A stretch of 64,000 nt of DNA, taken from Ramlibacter sp. Its GTDB lineage: Bacteria; Pseudomonadota; Gammaproteobacteria; Burkholderiales; Burkholderiaceae_C. The notes under the pieces were generated by a model. It was not told the DNA's origin. It searched no databases and saw only the letters and a program-made list of their open reading frames with translations. Both the position numbers and the translations under genes were made by a program. Positions 27,785-37,238 of the stretch are shown one piece after another; position 1 is the stretch's first letter, and each line of letters opens with the position of its first letter. The stretch spans positions 930,001 through 994,000 of the forward strand of contig JAHBZN010000002.1 in assembly GCA_019635415.1 (NCBI GenBank), written 5' to 3'.

Positions 27785-28066
27785 ATGGCCACGTTCAAGA
27801 AATTCAACAAAGACAAGCGCCCGAAGCGCAACACCCAGTCGCTGCTGTTCAAGCGCAAGCGCTTCTGCCGCTTTACCGTCGCCGGCGTCGAGGAAATCGA
27901 CTACAAGGACGTTGACGTCCTGCGCGACTTCATCGCCGAAAACGGCAAGATCATCCCGGCCCGCCTGACGGGGACCCGCGCGATCTACCAGCGTCAACTC
28001 AACACCGCCATCAAGCGTGCCCGCTTCCTGGCCCTGGTGCCGTACAGCGACCAGCACCGCATCTAA
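27785..28066 (+). CDS. rpsR: 30S ribosomal protein S18
   Basis: 93 residues with [20 protein letters not shown] and the conserved C-terminal [29 protein letters not shown] upstream. 15 bases after priB. Confidence 0.98.
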   Translation: MATFKKFNKDKRPKRNTQSLLFKRKRFCRFTVAGVEEIDYKDVDVLRDFIAENGKIIPARLTGTRAIYQRQLNTAIKRARFLALVPYSDQHRI

Positions 28067-28078
28067 GGAGCAACGAAC

Positions 28079-28531
28079 ATGCAAATCATTCTGCTCGACA
28101 AGGTCGTGAATCTCGGCAACCTCGGCGAGATCGTCAAGGTCAAGGACGGCTATGCCCGTAACTTCCTGATTCCCCAGGGCCGTGCCCGCCGTGCCACTGC
28201 GGCCAATAAGGCCGAGTTCGAAGCCAAGCGCGCCGAACTCGAAAAGGCCGCCGCGGCCAAGCTGGCCGAGTGCCAGGCCCAGGGCGAGAAGCTCGCCGGT
28301 CTGGTCCTCAAGCTGACCCAGAAGGCTGGCGTGGACGGCCGTCTGTTCGGCTCGGTCACCAATGCCGACGTGGCCGAAGAGCTGGGCAAGCAAGGCTACA
28401 AGGTGTCCAAGTCGCAGGTCCGCATGCCCAATGGCCCCATCAAGACGGTGGGCGAGGCCGCCGTCAATGTGCAACTGCACACCGATGTGACCGTTGAAAT
28501 CACCGTCACGGTGCTGGGCGAAACGGCCTGA
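28079..28531 (+). CDS. rplI: 50S ribosomal protein L9
   Basis: 150 residues: [20 protein letters not shown] with the L9 N-terminal motif [16 protein letters not shown], a long connecting helix, and the C-terminal domain. Last gene of the operon, followed by a strong terminator. Confidence 0.98.
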   Translation: MQIILLDKVVNLGNLGEIVKVKDGYARNFLIPQGRARRATAANKAEFEAKRAELEKAAAAKLAECQAQGEKLAGLVLKLTQKAGVDGRLFGSVTNADVAEELGKQGYKVSKSQVRMPNGPIKTVGEAAVNVQLHTDVTVEITVTVLGETA

Positions 28532-28549
28532 CCGTCGCCCTGTCCGAAC

Positions 28550-28578
28550 AGGCCGCCTTCGGGCGGCCTTTTCTTTTT
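28550..28578 (+). terminator. Terminator of the rpsF-rplI operon
   Basis: AGGCCGCC, TTCG tetraloop, GGCGGCCT and a T-rich tail, starting 19 bases after rplI. Confidence 0.93.
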
Positions 28579-28610
28579 GGATGTCGAGGTTGTCCCGCGT
28601 TGACCACCGG

Positions 28611-28640
28611 GAATCCACAGTTTTACAAAAGCTATCCACA
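28611..28640 (+). promoter_or_regulatory. Two DnaA-box-like sequences upstream of dnaB
   Basis: GAATCCACA (28611-28619) and CTATCCACA (28632-28640), seven and eight of nine matches to TTATCCACA, in the 135-base gap between the rplI terminator and dnaB. Confidence 0.4.
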
Positions 28641-28713
28641 GCTTTCCCAGAAGCTTGTGCTATGGACGTGCCGCGGGGTGCGCCTTAGCATGGGCGGTTA
28701 GCAAAGGCGCCGA

Positions 28714-30120
28714 ATGTCCGCAGTTTTCAGCTCTCTCGACGATGACTTCTCCACCGACCGGCAGGTGGCGCAGCTGCGCATTCCGCCGCATTCAATTGAG
28801 GCCGAGTCCAGCGTGCTGGGGGGCCTGCTGCTGGACAACGGGGCCTGGGACCGCGTGGGGGATCTGCTCACCGATGGCGACTTCTACCGGTACGAGCACC
28901 GGCTGATCTACGCCTCGATCGGTGGCCTGATCAACGCTACCAAGCCGGCGGACGTGATCACCGTCTACGAGCAGTTGCAGAGCCTGGGCAAGGCCGAGGA
29001 AACCGGCGGTCTGGCCTATCTGAATTCACTGGCACAGTACGTGCCGAGCGCCAGCAACATCCGCCGCTACGCCGAGATCGTGCGCGAGCGTTCCATCCTG
29101 CGCAAGCTGGTGAGCGCCAGCGACGAAATCGCCACTGCCGCCTTCAATACCCAGGGCAAGCCGGTCGACAAGATCCTTGACGAGGCCGAACAGAAGATCT
29201 TCAACATCGGCGAGGAAGGCTCGCGCATGAAGCAGGGCTTCCAGGGCATGGACTCCCTGGTGGTCGAGTTGATGGACCGCGTCCAGGAAATGGCCGACAA
29301 CCCCAACGACATCACGGGGGTGCCAACGGGCTTCTATGACCTGGACCGCATGACCTCGGGCTTCCAGGCCGGCGACATGATCGTGCTGGCGGCGCGGCCC
29401 TCCATGGGCAAGACCGCCCTGGCCATCAACATTGCCGAGCACGTGGCCCTCAATGAAGGCCTGCCGGTGGCCGTGTTCTCGATGGAAATGGGGGCCGCGC
29501 AACTGGCCGTGCGTATCGTGGGCTCGATCGGCCGCATCGATCAGGGCCACCTGCGCACGGGCAAGCTGTCCGACGACGAGTGGCCGCGGCTGACCGAGGC
29601 CATCGAGAAGCTGCGCAACGTGTCGCTGCACATCGACGAAACCCCGGGCCTGACCACCAGCGAGCTTCGCGCCAACGCGCGGCGCCTGGCGCGCCAGTGC
29701 GGCAAGCTGGGCCTGATCGTGGTGGACTATCTGCAGCTCATGAGCGTGTCCAGCGGCATGAGCGACGAGAACCGGGCCACCGCCGTGGGCGAAATTTCGC
29801 GCGGACTGAAGATGCTGGCCAAGGAGCTGCAATGTCCCGTGATCGCGCTGTCCCAGCTCAGCCGCGGCGTGGAGTCACGCACCGACAAGCGGCCCATGAT
29901 GAGCGATCTGCGCGAGTCCGGCGCCATTGAGCAGGACGCGGACGTGATCATGTTCATCTACCGCGACGACTACTACAACAAGGACTCCAAGGAGCCCGGT
30001 GTGGCCGAGATCATCATCAGCAAGCAGCGGAACGGGCCCACGGGCACCTGCAAGCTGGCCTTCCTCAAGCCGCTGACCAAGTTTGAAAGCCTGGCCAGTG
30101 GGATGAGTGACGATTTCTAG
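28714..30120 (+). CDS. dnaB: Replicative DNA helicase DnaB
   Basis: A 468-residue hexameric helicase of the fork. The N-terminal domain (IPPHSIEAESSVLGGLLLDN) is followed by a linker and a RecA-like C-terminal ATPase with Walker A ARPSMGKTALAINIAEH and Walker B LIVVDYLQLM, ending SLASGMSDDF. No intein. Start: ATG at 28714; RBS weak (AAAGGCG). Repeat copy B follows the stop directly. Confidence 0.98.
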   Translation: MSAVFSSLDDDFSTDRQVAQLRIPPHSIEAESSVLGGLLLDNGAWDRVGDLLTDGDFYRYEHRLIYASIGGLINATKPADVITVYEQLQSLGKAEETGGLAYLNSLAQYVPSASNIRRYAEIVRERSILRKLVSASDEIATAAFNTQGKPVDKILDEAEQKIFNIGEEGSRMKQGFQGMDSLVVELMDRVQEMADNPNDITGVPTGFYDLDRMTSGFQAGDMIVLAARPSMGKTALAINIAEHVALNEGLPVAVFSMEMGAAQLAVRIVGSIGRIDQGHLRTGKLSDDEWPRLTEAIEKLRNVSLHIDETPGLTTSELRANARRLARQCGKLGLIVVDYLQLMSVSSGMSDENRATAVGEISRGLKMLAKELQCPVIALSQLSRGVESRTDKRPMMSDLRESGAIEQDADVIMFIYRDDYYNKDSKEPGVAEIIISKQRNGPTGTCKLAFLKPLTKFESLASGMSDDF

Positions 30121-30123
30121 GTC

Positions 30124-30177
30124 GTTTCAGCCTGTAGCCCTTGCGGGGCGGCCACCATCTGCTATCAAAATTGAAGC
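30124..30177 (+). repeat. Interspersed 55-bp repeat, copy B
   Basis: CAGCCTGTAGCCCTTGC, CGGCCAC and a GCTAT-N7 stem region, between the convergent dnaB and phoH 3' ends. Confidence 0.8.
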
Positions 30178-30204
30178 AGAGGTGAGGGCGCAGAAGCCAC
30201 CGCG

Positions 30205-31920
30205 CTACAGCACTTCGCTGGCGAAGTCAGCCAGCCTGGAGCGCTCGCCGCGCGCCAGCGTGATGTGGCCACTGTGGGGCCAGCCCTTGAATTTGTCGAC
30301 CGCATAGGTCAGGCCCGAGGAGCCTTCGGTGAGGTAGGGCGTGTCGATCTGCGCGAGGTTGCCCATGCAGATGATCTTGGTGCCGGGGCCCGCTCGGGTG
30401 ATCAGCGTCTTCATCTGCTTGGGGGTGAGGTTCTGCGCTTCGTCGATGATCACGTACTTGTTCAGGAAGGTGCGGCCTCGCATGAAGTTCATGCTCTTGA
30501 TCTTGATGCGGCTGCGGATCAGCTCGTTGGTGGCCGCACGGCCCCATTCGCCGGCGCCGGTGTCGGTCTTGGCCAGCACTTCGAGGTTGTCGTCCAGCGC
30601 GCCCATCCAGGGGCCCATCTTTTCTTCCTCGGTGCCAGGCAGGAAACCGATGTCCTCGCCCACGCTCACGGTGGCGCGGGTCATGATGATCTCGGTGTAG
30701 CGGCGGTCGTCCAGCACCTGGGTCAGGCCCGAGGCCAGTGCCATCAGTGTCTTGCCGGTGCCCGCGGTACCGGTCAGCGTGACAAAATCGACCTCGGGGT
30801 CCATGAGCAGGTTCATCGCGAAGTTCTGCTCGCGGTTGCGCGTGGTCACACCCCAGACGGAGTTCTTCAGGTGGCCGTAGTCCTTGAGCGTCTTGAGCAC
30901 GGCGGTCTTGGCACGCACTTCGGTGACGCGCGCATACAGGCTGGGTTCACCGGGCGACTCGAAGTACACGAACTGGTTGATCAGCAGGCTGGGCACGATG
31001 GGGCCGGTCACGCGGTAGAACGTGTGCAGGCCGCTTTGCCAGCTTTCGACGGTCTTGCCGTGCTTGGCCCAGAAGTCCGGCGGCAGGGCGAGCGCGCCGG
31101 CGTACAGCAGGTCACCGTCCTCCAGCGTCTTGTCGTTCTGGTAGTCATCGGCCGCCAGGCCCAGTGCGCGGGCCTTGACCCGCATGTTGATGTCCTTGGA
31201 CACCAGCACCACTTCACGCGCGGGCACGTTGGCGGCCCGTGCCTTCGCGGCGTGCTGGTCACGCAGGGCCTGCACCACGCCCAGAATCTGGTTGTCGGCC
31301 TTGCCCTGGGGCAGGCTGGTAGGCAGCTTGGCGTCCAGCGGCTCGGTCTGGAAGAACAGGCTGCCGCCAGCCTCGCGGTGGCCCGTGGTGTTGAGCTTGA
31401 GTCCGGCGGCGATGTCGGCGCCCTGAGCGCCGGCCAGTGCATCCAGCGTGCGGCTGGTCTGCCGCCCGTTGCGTGCCACCTCGGTCATGCCCTTCTTGTG
31501 GCCGTCCAGTTCTTCCAGCACGATCATCGGCAGGAAGATGTCGTGTTCCTCGAAGCGGAACAGGCACATCGGGTCGTGCAACAGCACGTTGGTGTCCAGC
31601 ACGAACAGCTTGGCCGGGCCGCTGGGGCGTGGTCGCTTGCTGCGCGTGGGCGCCGCCGGGGCGGCGGGGCTGGCCCGCTTGCGCGTTTCGACCTGGATCA
31701 GGGCCGGGGCCGCCGGCTCGCTGCCGAAGGCCGCGGGATGCGCCTCGCCGCCACCGCTGCGCGGGTCGAACTCCATGGCCTGGGGCTTGTCGGCCAGCGG
31801 ACTGTCAGTGAACTGCGTCTCCGATTTTCGCGATGCCTTGTGCGTGGACCGGGCCGGGGCGTCGTAGGCCTCGGGGGACAGCAGGGCGGCGCGCTTGGTG
31901 GGAGCGGGTGGCAGTGGCAT
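30205..31920 (-). CDS. PhoH family protein with PIN domain (PhoH2-like)
   Basis: 571 residues. A disordered, basic and alanine/proline-rich N-terminus (about 1-100) precedes a PIN RNase domain (LFVLDTNVLLHDPMCLFRF, with further acidic residues at VSKDINMRVKA; about 103-245) and a PhoH ATPase domain (about 345-571) with Walker A LTGTAGTGKTLMALASG and Walker B KYVIIDEAQN. PhoH2-type proteins act as RNA helicase/RNase. Start: ATG at 31920, with a GTG four codons upstream possible. Transcribed alone. Confidence 0.92.
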   Translation of the reverse strand: MPLPPAPTKRAALLSPEAYDAPARSTHKASRKSETQFTDSPLADKPQAMEFDPRSGGGEAHPAAFGSEPAAPALIQVETRKRASPAAPAAPTRSKRPRPSGPAKLFVLDTNVLLHDPMCLFRFEEHDIFLPMIVLEELDGHKKGMTEVARNGRQTSRTLDALAGAQGADIAAGLKLNTTGHREAGGSLFFQTEPLDAKLPTSLPQGKADNQILGVVQALRDQHAAKARAANVPAREVVLVSKDINMRVKARALGLAADDYQNDKTLEDGDLLYAGALALPPDFWAKHGKTVESWQSGLHTFYRVTGPIVPSLLINQFVYFESPGEPSLYARVTEVRAKTAVLKTLKDYGHLKNSVWGVTTRNREQNFAMNLLMDPEVDFVTLTGTAGTGKTLMALASGLTQVLDDRRYTEIIMTRATVSVGEDIGFLPGTEEEKMGPWMGALDDNLEVLAKTDTGAGEWGRAATNELIRSRIKIKSMNFMRGRTFLNKYVIIDEAQNLTPKQMKTLITRAGPGTKIICMGNLAQIDTPYLTEGSSGLTYAVDKFKGWPHSGHITLARGERSRLADFASEVL

Positions 31921-31956
31921 GGATGGGGGCACTCACAAAGTGGGGGGTCAAAAAGC

Positions 31957-31990
31957 GAAAAAGCCGCCAGGCGAGCCGGGCGGCTTTTTC
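31957..31990 (-). terminator. Terminator downstream of the peroxiredoxin gene
   Basis: AAAAAGCCGCC ... GGCGGCTTTTTC, symmetrical with U-tracts in both directions. It lies between the peroxiredoxin stop and the phoH start. Confidence 0.88.
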
Positions 31991-32095
31991 GGGTTTGGCG
32001 GTGATGACGCGGGGCGTCGGGATCAACGGCATGAGTTCATTATGCACAAGTCCGATGACGCTTCAACCGCACGCCGCGGTTGTTGCTGCAAAACG

Positions 32096-32572
32096 TCAGG
32101 CGGCTTTTTTGAGGGCCTTCACGGCCTTGAGCACGTCGTCCACATGGCCCGGCACCTTGAGGCCGCGCCACTCGTTCTTCAGCAGGCCATCGGCGCCGAT
32201 CAGGAAGGTGCTGCGCTCGATGCCCTTGACCTTCTTGCCGTACATGATCTTGTTCTTGACCACGCCGAACATGTGGCACATCTTTTCCTCGGTGTCGGCA
32301 ATCAGCTCGAACGGCAGCTCGAGCTTGGCCTTGAAGTCGTCGTGCGACTTCATGTTGTCGCGCGACACGCCGAACACGGTGGCGCCGGCCTTCACGAAGT
32401 CCTTGTACTTGTCGCGGAACTGCATGGCCTCGGTCGTGCAGCCGGGGGTGTTGTCCTTGGGGTAGAAGTACAGCACCACAACGTGGCCGAGATGGGAGGT
32501 GTTGGAAACTTTGATGCCGCCCGTGGCGTTCGCTTCAAATTCGGGGATGGGTTTGTTGACAACGATCGCCAT
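32096..32572 (-). CDS. bcp: Peroxiredoxin, Bcp/PrxQ family
   Basis: A 158-residue thiol peroxidase. The peroxidatic Cys is in DNTPGCTTEAMQF with the conserved Thr two before and YFYPKDNTPG. The resolving Cys normally five residues on is absent (Met/Gln there), so it is either 1-Cys or uses the cysteine in EKMCHMF. Start: ATG at 32572. The leader contains a hairpin (32594-32640). Confidence 0.93.
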   Translation of the reverse strand: MAIVVNKPIPEFEANATGGIKVSNTSHLGHVVVLYFYPKDNTPGCTTEAMQFRDKYKDFVKAGATVFGVSRDNMKSHDDFKAKLELPFELIADTEEKMCHMFGVVKNKIMYGKKVKGIERSTFLIGADGLLKNEWRGLKVPGHVDDVLKAVKALKKAA

Positions 32573-32593
32573 GAATTGATATCTCGTGTGACA

Positions 32594-32640
32594 GGGGTTG
32601 CTCGTTGCGACAGGGGGACGGCTTGTCCCCTTTGCAACCC
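32594..32640 (-). promoter_or_regulatory. Hairpin in the peroxiredoxin gene leader
   Basis: On the minus strand: GTTGC-AAA-GGGGAC-loop-GTCCCC-N5-GCAAC, with an alternative partner GCAACCCC just downstream. Between the Mth938-like stop and the peroxiredoxin start. There is no T-run after it, so a leader or 3'-end structure rather than a plain terminator. Confidence 0.45.
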
Positions 32641-32677
32641 GTGATTTTACCCTGAAACGCCTTGCGGCTCCGGGGGT

Positions 32678-33055
32678 TCACTCGATGGGCTCCTGCAGCA
32701 AGGCCACAGCGACGTCGCGGCCTTCGCCCGCCAGGATGTTGTAGGTGCGGCAGGCGGCGGCCGTGTCCATGGTCTCCAGCCCGATGCGTCGTTCGATCAG
32801 TGGCCGCTGCCAGGCCGGCTGCGGAAAGCGCAGGCGGCCACCCGAGCCAAAGATCACCAGTTCGGTCTGCAGTTGGGCGAGCTGCTCGAAGTGGCTCGCG
32901 TCGAGGTCTTCGAAGCGTTCGCAGGGCCAGGCGATGCGCTGGCCGCGCGAGCCGATGATGACGCTGCCCGTGATTTTCTCGCCCTGCACGCCGACCCATC
33001 CGGGCCCGTAGCCGCTGATGGTCTGGACGCTGGATTTGTCAGGCTGCAGCTTCAT
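32678..33055 (-). CDS. Mth938-like domain protein
   Basis: 125 residues of the Mth938/NDUFAF3-like fold, with VIIGSRGQRIAWPC, LVIFGSGGRLRFPQP, RRIGLETMDTAAACRTYNIL. Bacterial members have no settled function; the mitochondrial relative is a complex I assembly factor. Divergent from alaA. Start: ATG at 33055. Confidence 0.88.
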   Translation of the reverse strand: MKLQPDKSSVQTISGYGPGWVGVQGEKITGSVIIGSRGQRIAWPCERFEDLDASHFEQLAQLQTELVIFGSGGRLRFPQPAWQRPLIERRIGLETMDTAAACRTYNILAGEGRDVAVALLQEPIE

Positions 33056-33154
33056 GGTGCATGGGGGAAGGTTGAATGTTGCGCTGCACTAAAAGAAGGC
33101 AGAACTGTGGTCAAATTATAGGTTTCACCCCGTAAAAACGCCCCCGGAGGGACT

Positions 33155-34378
33155 TTGAAGACCGTCCAGAAATCTGCCAAGTTGGCCAACGTCTGCTACG
33201 ACATCCGCGGTCCCATCATGGATGCGGCCCGGCAGATGGAGGAAGACGGCCACAAGATCATCAAGCTGAACATCGGCAACATGGCGCCTTTCGGTTTTGA
33301 TGCGCCCGAGGAAATCCAGCAGGACATGATCCGCAACCTGCCCACCTCGGCCGGCTATTCGGACAGCAAGGGCATCTTCGCGGCGCGCAAGGCGGTGATG
33401 CACTACACCCAGCAACAGGGCATCAAGGGGGTGGTGCTCGAGGACATCTACCTGGGCAATGGCGCCAGCGAGCTGATCGTGATGGCCACCAACGCGCTGT
33501 GCGACGACGGCGACGAGCTGCTCATGCCCTCGCCCGACTACCCCCTGTGGACGGCGGCCGTCAGCCTCTCGGGCGGCACGCCGGTGCACTACCTGTGCGA
33601 CGAGGCCAACGGCTGGATGCCCGATCTGGACGACCTGCGCCGCAAGATCACGCCGCGCACCAAGGGCATCGTCGTCATCAACCCCAACAACCCCACGGGC
33701 GCGCTGTACTCCGACGAGCTGCTGAAATCCATCGTGGCCATTGCCCGGGAGCATGGCCTCGTGATCCTGGCCGACGAGGTCTACGACAAGGTGCTCTACG
33801 AAGACGCGAAGCACACCGCCATCGCCAGTCTCAGCGAGGACGTGCTCACGCTGACCTTCAACTCCCTGAGCAAGAGCTACCGCTCCTGCGGCTACCGCGC
33901 CGGCTGGATGGTGGTGTCGGGTGACAAGAAGCCCGCGGCCGACTACATCGAAGGCCTGAACATGCTCACCAACATGCGCCTGTGCGCCAACGTGCCGGGC
34001 CAGTGGGCGATCCAGACCGCGCTGGGCGGCTACCAGAGCATCAACGAACTCATCGCCCCCGGCGGACGCCTGCGCCGCCAGCGCGACCTGGCCTACGAGC
34101 TCATCACCGCCATTCCGGGCGTGAGCTGCGTCAAGCCGTCGGCCGCGCTGTACATGTTCCCCAGGCTCGATCCCAAGGTCTACCCGATCACCGACGACCG
34201 CCAGTTCTTCCTTGAACTACTGCAGGAAACGCGCGTGATGCTGGTGCAGGGCACGGGCTTCAACTGGGCCACGCCGGATCACTTCCGCATCGTTTTCCTG
34301 CCGCACGAGGACGACCTGCGCGAAGCCATCGGCCGCATCGCGAAGTTCCTCGAGAGCTATCGAAAACGTAGCGCCTGA
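33155..34378 (+). CDS. alaA: Alanine-type aminotransferase AlaA
   Basis: A 407-residue PLP-dependent class I aminotransferase very similar to E. coli AlaA (405) from ANVCYDIRGPIMDAARQMEE and LNIGNMAPFGFDAPEEI on. The PLP lysine is in LSKSYRSCGYRAGWM, and the phosphate-cup region is intact. It makes alanine from pyruvate and glutamate. TTG start at 33155, preceded closely by GGAGGG. The last residues (SYRKRSA) and the stop codon come from repeat copy F, which overlaps the 3' end. Confidence 0.92.
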   Translation: MKTVQKSAKLANVCYDIRGPIMDAARQMEEDGHKIIKLNIGNMAPFGFDAPEEIQQDMIRNLPTSAGYSDSKGIFAARKAVMHYTQQQGIKGVVLEDIYLGNGASELIVMATNALCDDGDELLMPSPDYPLWTAAVSLSGGTPVHYLCDEANGWMPDLDDLRRKITPRTKGIVVINPNNPTGALYSDELLKSIVAIAREHGLVILADEVYDKVLYEDAKHTAIASLSEDVLTLTFNSLSKSYRSCGYRAGWMVVSGDKKPAADYIEGLNMLTNMRLCANVPGQWAIQTALGGYQSINELIAPGGRLRRQRDLAYELITAIPGVSCVKPSAALYMFPRLDPKVYPITDDRQFFLELLQETRVMLVQGTGFNWATPDHFRIVFLPHEDDLREAIGRIAKFLESYRKRSA

Positions 34379-34411
34379 GCGCCGGCTGGCGCGGGCTACC
34401 GCCATTTTTAT
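34356..34411 (-). repeat. Interspersed 55-bp repeat, copy F
   Basis: On the minus strand: GGCGGTAGCCCGCGC, CCGGC, GCGCTAC and a stem with 7-base loop. Overlaps the 3' end and stop codon of alaA and ends 14 bases before hom. Confidence 0.75.
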
Positions 34412-34424
34412 TCAAGAACGCAAG

Positions 34425-35747
34425 ATGAAACCGATCCAAGTAGGGCTGTTGGGCATTGGCACCGTGGGCAGCGGCACTTTCAATGTGCTGCAACGCAACC
34501 AGGAGGAAATCCGCCGCCGGGCCGGCCGCGGCATCGAGATCACCATGGTGGCTGACCTGGACACCGCGCGGGCCCAGGCCGTCGTGGGCGACAAGGCCCG
34601 GGTGGTCAACGACGCGCGCGCCGTGATCGCCAATCCCGACATCGACATCGTCATCGAGCTGATTGGCGGCTACGGCATCGCGCGGGCCCTGGTCATGGAG
34701 GCCATCGAGGCGGGCAAGCACGTGGTCACCGCCAACAAAGCCCTGCTGGCCGTGCACGGCACGGAAATCTTTGCCGCCGCGCACCGCAAGGGCGTGATGG
34801 TGGCGTTCGAGGCCGCGGTGGCCGGGGGCATCCCCATCATCAAGGCGCTGCGCGAAGGGCTTACCGCCAACAGCATCGAGTGGATCGCCGGCATCATCAA
34901 TGGCACCACCAACTTCATACTCTCCGAGATGCGCGACAAGGGGCTGGACTTCGGCGTGGTGCTCAAGGAGGCGCAGCGCCTGGGCTATGCCGAGGCCGAT
35001 CCCACCTTCGACATCGAGGGCGTCGATGCCGCGCACAAGGTCACGCTGATGAGCGCGATCGCCTTCGGCATCCCCGTGCAGTTCGACAAGGCCTACGTCG
35101 AGGGCATCACGAAACTGGGCGCCGCTGACATCCGCTACGCCGAGCAGCTGGGCTACCGCATCAAGCTGCTGGGCATCACCAAGCGCGTGGCCGCCGGCAT
35201 CGAGCTGCGGGTGCATCCCAGCCTCGTGCCCACCAAGCGGCTGATCGCCAATGTGGAAGGCGCCATGAACGCCGTGGTGGTGCAGGGTGATGCCGTGGGC
35301 ACCACGCTGTACTACGGCAAGGGCGCGGGTTCGGAGCCCACGGCCAGCGCCGTGATCGCCGATCTGGTGGACATCACGCGCCTGCACACGGCCGACGCCG
35401 CGCAGCGCGTGCCGCACCTGGCATTCCAGCCCGACGCCATGAGCGACGCACCGGTCCTTCCCATGAGCGAGGTGGTGACCAGCTACTACCTGCGCCTGCG
35501 CGTGGCCGACGAGGCTGGCGTGCTGGCCAAGGTCACCGGCATTCTGGCGGGTGCGGGCATCAGCATCGACGCCGTGCTGCAGCGCGAGGCCGATGAGGTC
35601 AGCCAAGCCGGCGAGAACCAGACCGACCTCATCATCCTGACCCACGACACGCGCGAGGGCACCATGAACGACGCGCTGGCGCAGATGCAGGCCCTGCCGA
35701 CCGTGGTGGCGCCGATCACCCGCATCCGCAAGGAAGAACTGGCGTGA
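34425..35747 (+). CDS. hom: Homoserine dehydrogenase
   Basis: A 440-residue NAD(P)-dependent enzyme of threonine/methionine synthesis. Nucleotide-binding VGLLGIGTVGSGTFNVL at the N-terminus, catalytic region GIINGTTNFILSEM, and a C-terminal ACT domain (SYYLRLRVADEAGVLAKVTG) for feedback control by threonine. Start: ATG at 34425. Overlaps thrC by 4 bases. Confidence 0.97.
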   Translation: MKPIQVGLLGIGTVGSGTFNVLQRNQEEIRRRAGRGIEITMVADLDTARAQAVVGDKARVVNDARAVIANPDIDIVIELIGGYGIARALVMEAIEAGKHVVTANKALLAVHGTEIFAAAHRKGVMVAFEAAVAGGIPIIKALREGLTANSIEWIAGIINGTTNFILSEMRDKGLDFGVVLKEAQRLGYAEADPTFDIEGVDAAHKVTLMSAIAFGIPVQFDKAYVEGITKLGAADIRYAEQLGYRIKLLGITKRVAAGIELRVHPSLVPTKRLIANVEGAMNAVVVQGDAVGTTLYYGKGAGSEPTASAVIADLVDITRLHTADAAQRVPHLAFQPDAMSDAPVLPMSEVVTSYYLRLRVADEAGVLAKVTGILAGAGISIDAVLQREADEVSQAGENQTDLIILTHDTREGTMNDALAQMQALPTVVAPITRIRKEELA

Positions 35748-37159
35748 ACTACCTCTCCACCCGCGGCCACCCCGACCGCAAGCGCTTCTGCGAGATCCTG
35801 CTCGAAGGGCTGGCGCCCGACGGCGGCCTGTACCTGCCCGAACATTACCCCCGGGTGGACGACGCCACGCTCACGCGCTGGCGCGGCCTGGCGTATGCCG
35901 ACCTGGCGTTCGAGATTCTCTCGCTGTACATCGACGACATCCCGCCCGCTGACCTGCGCGCGCTGTGCCACAAGACCTACACCGAGGCCGTTTTCGGCAC
36001 GCCGCAGATCGTGCCGCTCAAGCCGCTCGAACCCGGCCTGAGCCTGCAGGCCCTGTCCAACGGCCCGACGCTGGCCTTCAAGGACATGGCCATGCAGCTG
36101 CTGGGCAACCTGTTCGAGTACGAACTGGCGCGCCGCGGCGAGCAGCTCAACATCCTGGGCGCGACCAGTGGCGACACGGGCAGCGCAGCCGAGTACGCCA
36201 TGCGCGGCAAGCAGGGCGTGCGCGTGTTCATGACCAGCCCGCACGGCCGCATGAGCCCGTTCCAGCAGGCGCAGATGTTCAGCCTGCAGGACGCCAACAT
36301 CCACAACCTCGCGGTGGAGGGCGTGTTCGACGACTGCCAGGACATCGTCAAGGCGGTGTCCAACGACCTGGACTTCAAGCGCAGGTACCGCATCGGCACG
36401 GTCAACTCCATCAACTGGGCGCGGCTGGTCGCGCAGGTGGTCTACTACTTTGCCGGGTACTTGCAGGCCACGCAGTCGAACGACCAGAAGGTCAGCTTCA
36501 CCGTGCCCAGCGGCAATTTCGGCAACATCTGCGCCGGCCATGTGGCGCGCAGCATGGGCCTGCCGATCGACCGGCTGGTGCTGGCCACCAACGAGAACGA
36601 CGTGCTCGACGAGTTCTTCCGCACCGGCGTCTACCGCGTGCGCGGCAGCGCCGACACGCACGAGACCTCCAGCCCCTCGATGGACATCTCCAAGGCCAGC
36701 AACTTCGAGCGCTTCGTGTTCGACCTGCTGGGCCGCGACGGCGCGCGCGTCAAGGACCTGTTTGGCGCGCAGCTCCCGGCCTCCGGCCGCTTCGACCTGT
36801 CGGCGGACCCGGCGTTTGCCAGGGCCGCGTCGGTGTTCGGCTTCGTCAGCGGCAAGAGCACGCATGCCGACCGCCTGGCCACCATCCGCGACACGCACCA
36901 GCGGTTTGGCCTGACCATCGACACCCACACGGCCGATGGCCTGAAGGTGGCGCGCGAGCACCAGACGCCCGGCGTGACCATGCTGGTGCTGGAGACGGCG
37001 CTGCCGATCAAGTTCGCCGCCACCATCGTCGAAGCGCTGGGCCACGAGCCCGAGCGGCCGGCCCGCTTCAAGGGCATCGAGGACCTGCCCAAGCGGGTGC
37101 AGGTGGTGCCGGCCGATGCGGCGGCCGTGAAAGCCTTCATTGCCGCGCATTGCGACTGA
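35744..37159 (+). CDS. thrC: Threonine synthase
   Basis: A 471-residue PLP enzyme converting O-phosphohomoserine to threonine. N-terminal NYLSTRGHPDRKRFCEILLE, PLP lysine in TLAFKDMAMQLLG, and glycine-rich phosphate loop ATSGDTGSAA. GTG start overlapping hom (GTGA), hence coupled translation. Followed by repeat copy C. Confidence 0.97.
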   Translation: MNYLSTRGHPDRKRFCEILLEGLAPDGGLYLPEHYPRVDDATLTRWRGLAYADLAFEILSLYIDDIPPADLRALCHKTYTEAVFGTPQIVPLKPLEPGLSLQALSNGPTLAFKDMAMQLLGNLFEYELARRGEQLNILGATSGDTGSAAEYAMRGKQGVRVFMTSPHGRMSPFQQAQMFSLQDANIHNLAVEGVFDDCQDIVKAVSNDLDFKRRYRIGTVNSINWARLVAQVVYYFAGYLQATQSNDQKVSFTVPSGNFGNICAGHVARSMGLPIDRLVLATNENDVLDEFFRTGVYRVRGSADTHETSSPSMDISKASNFERFVFDLLGRDGARVKDLFGAQLPASGRFDLSADPAFARAASVFGFVSGKSTHADRLATIRDTHQRFGLTIDTHTADGLKVAREHQTPGVTMLVLETALPIKFAATIVEALGHEPERPARFKGIEDLPKRVQVVPADAAAVKAFIAAHCD

Positions 37160-37169
37160 GTTGGATACC

Positions 37170-37224
37170 AAATCGGCCTGTAGCCCTTGCCAGACGGTCA
37201 CATTGCGCTCCTGAAACCATAGCA
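37170..37224 (+). repeat. Interspersed 55-bp repeat, copy C
   Basis: AAATCGGCCTGTAGCCCTTG, CGGTCACATTGCGCT and ATAGC end, in the gap between thrC and mobB. Closest copy to the consensus. Confidence 0.82.
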
Positions 37225-37238
37225 AACAGGCATTTCGC

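Noticed and set aside
28611..28640. Replication origin near dnaB
   Set aside because: Only two imperfect DnaA-like boxes, no AT-rich unwinding region, and no dnaA/dnaN/parAB neighbours.
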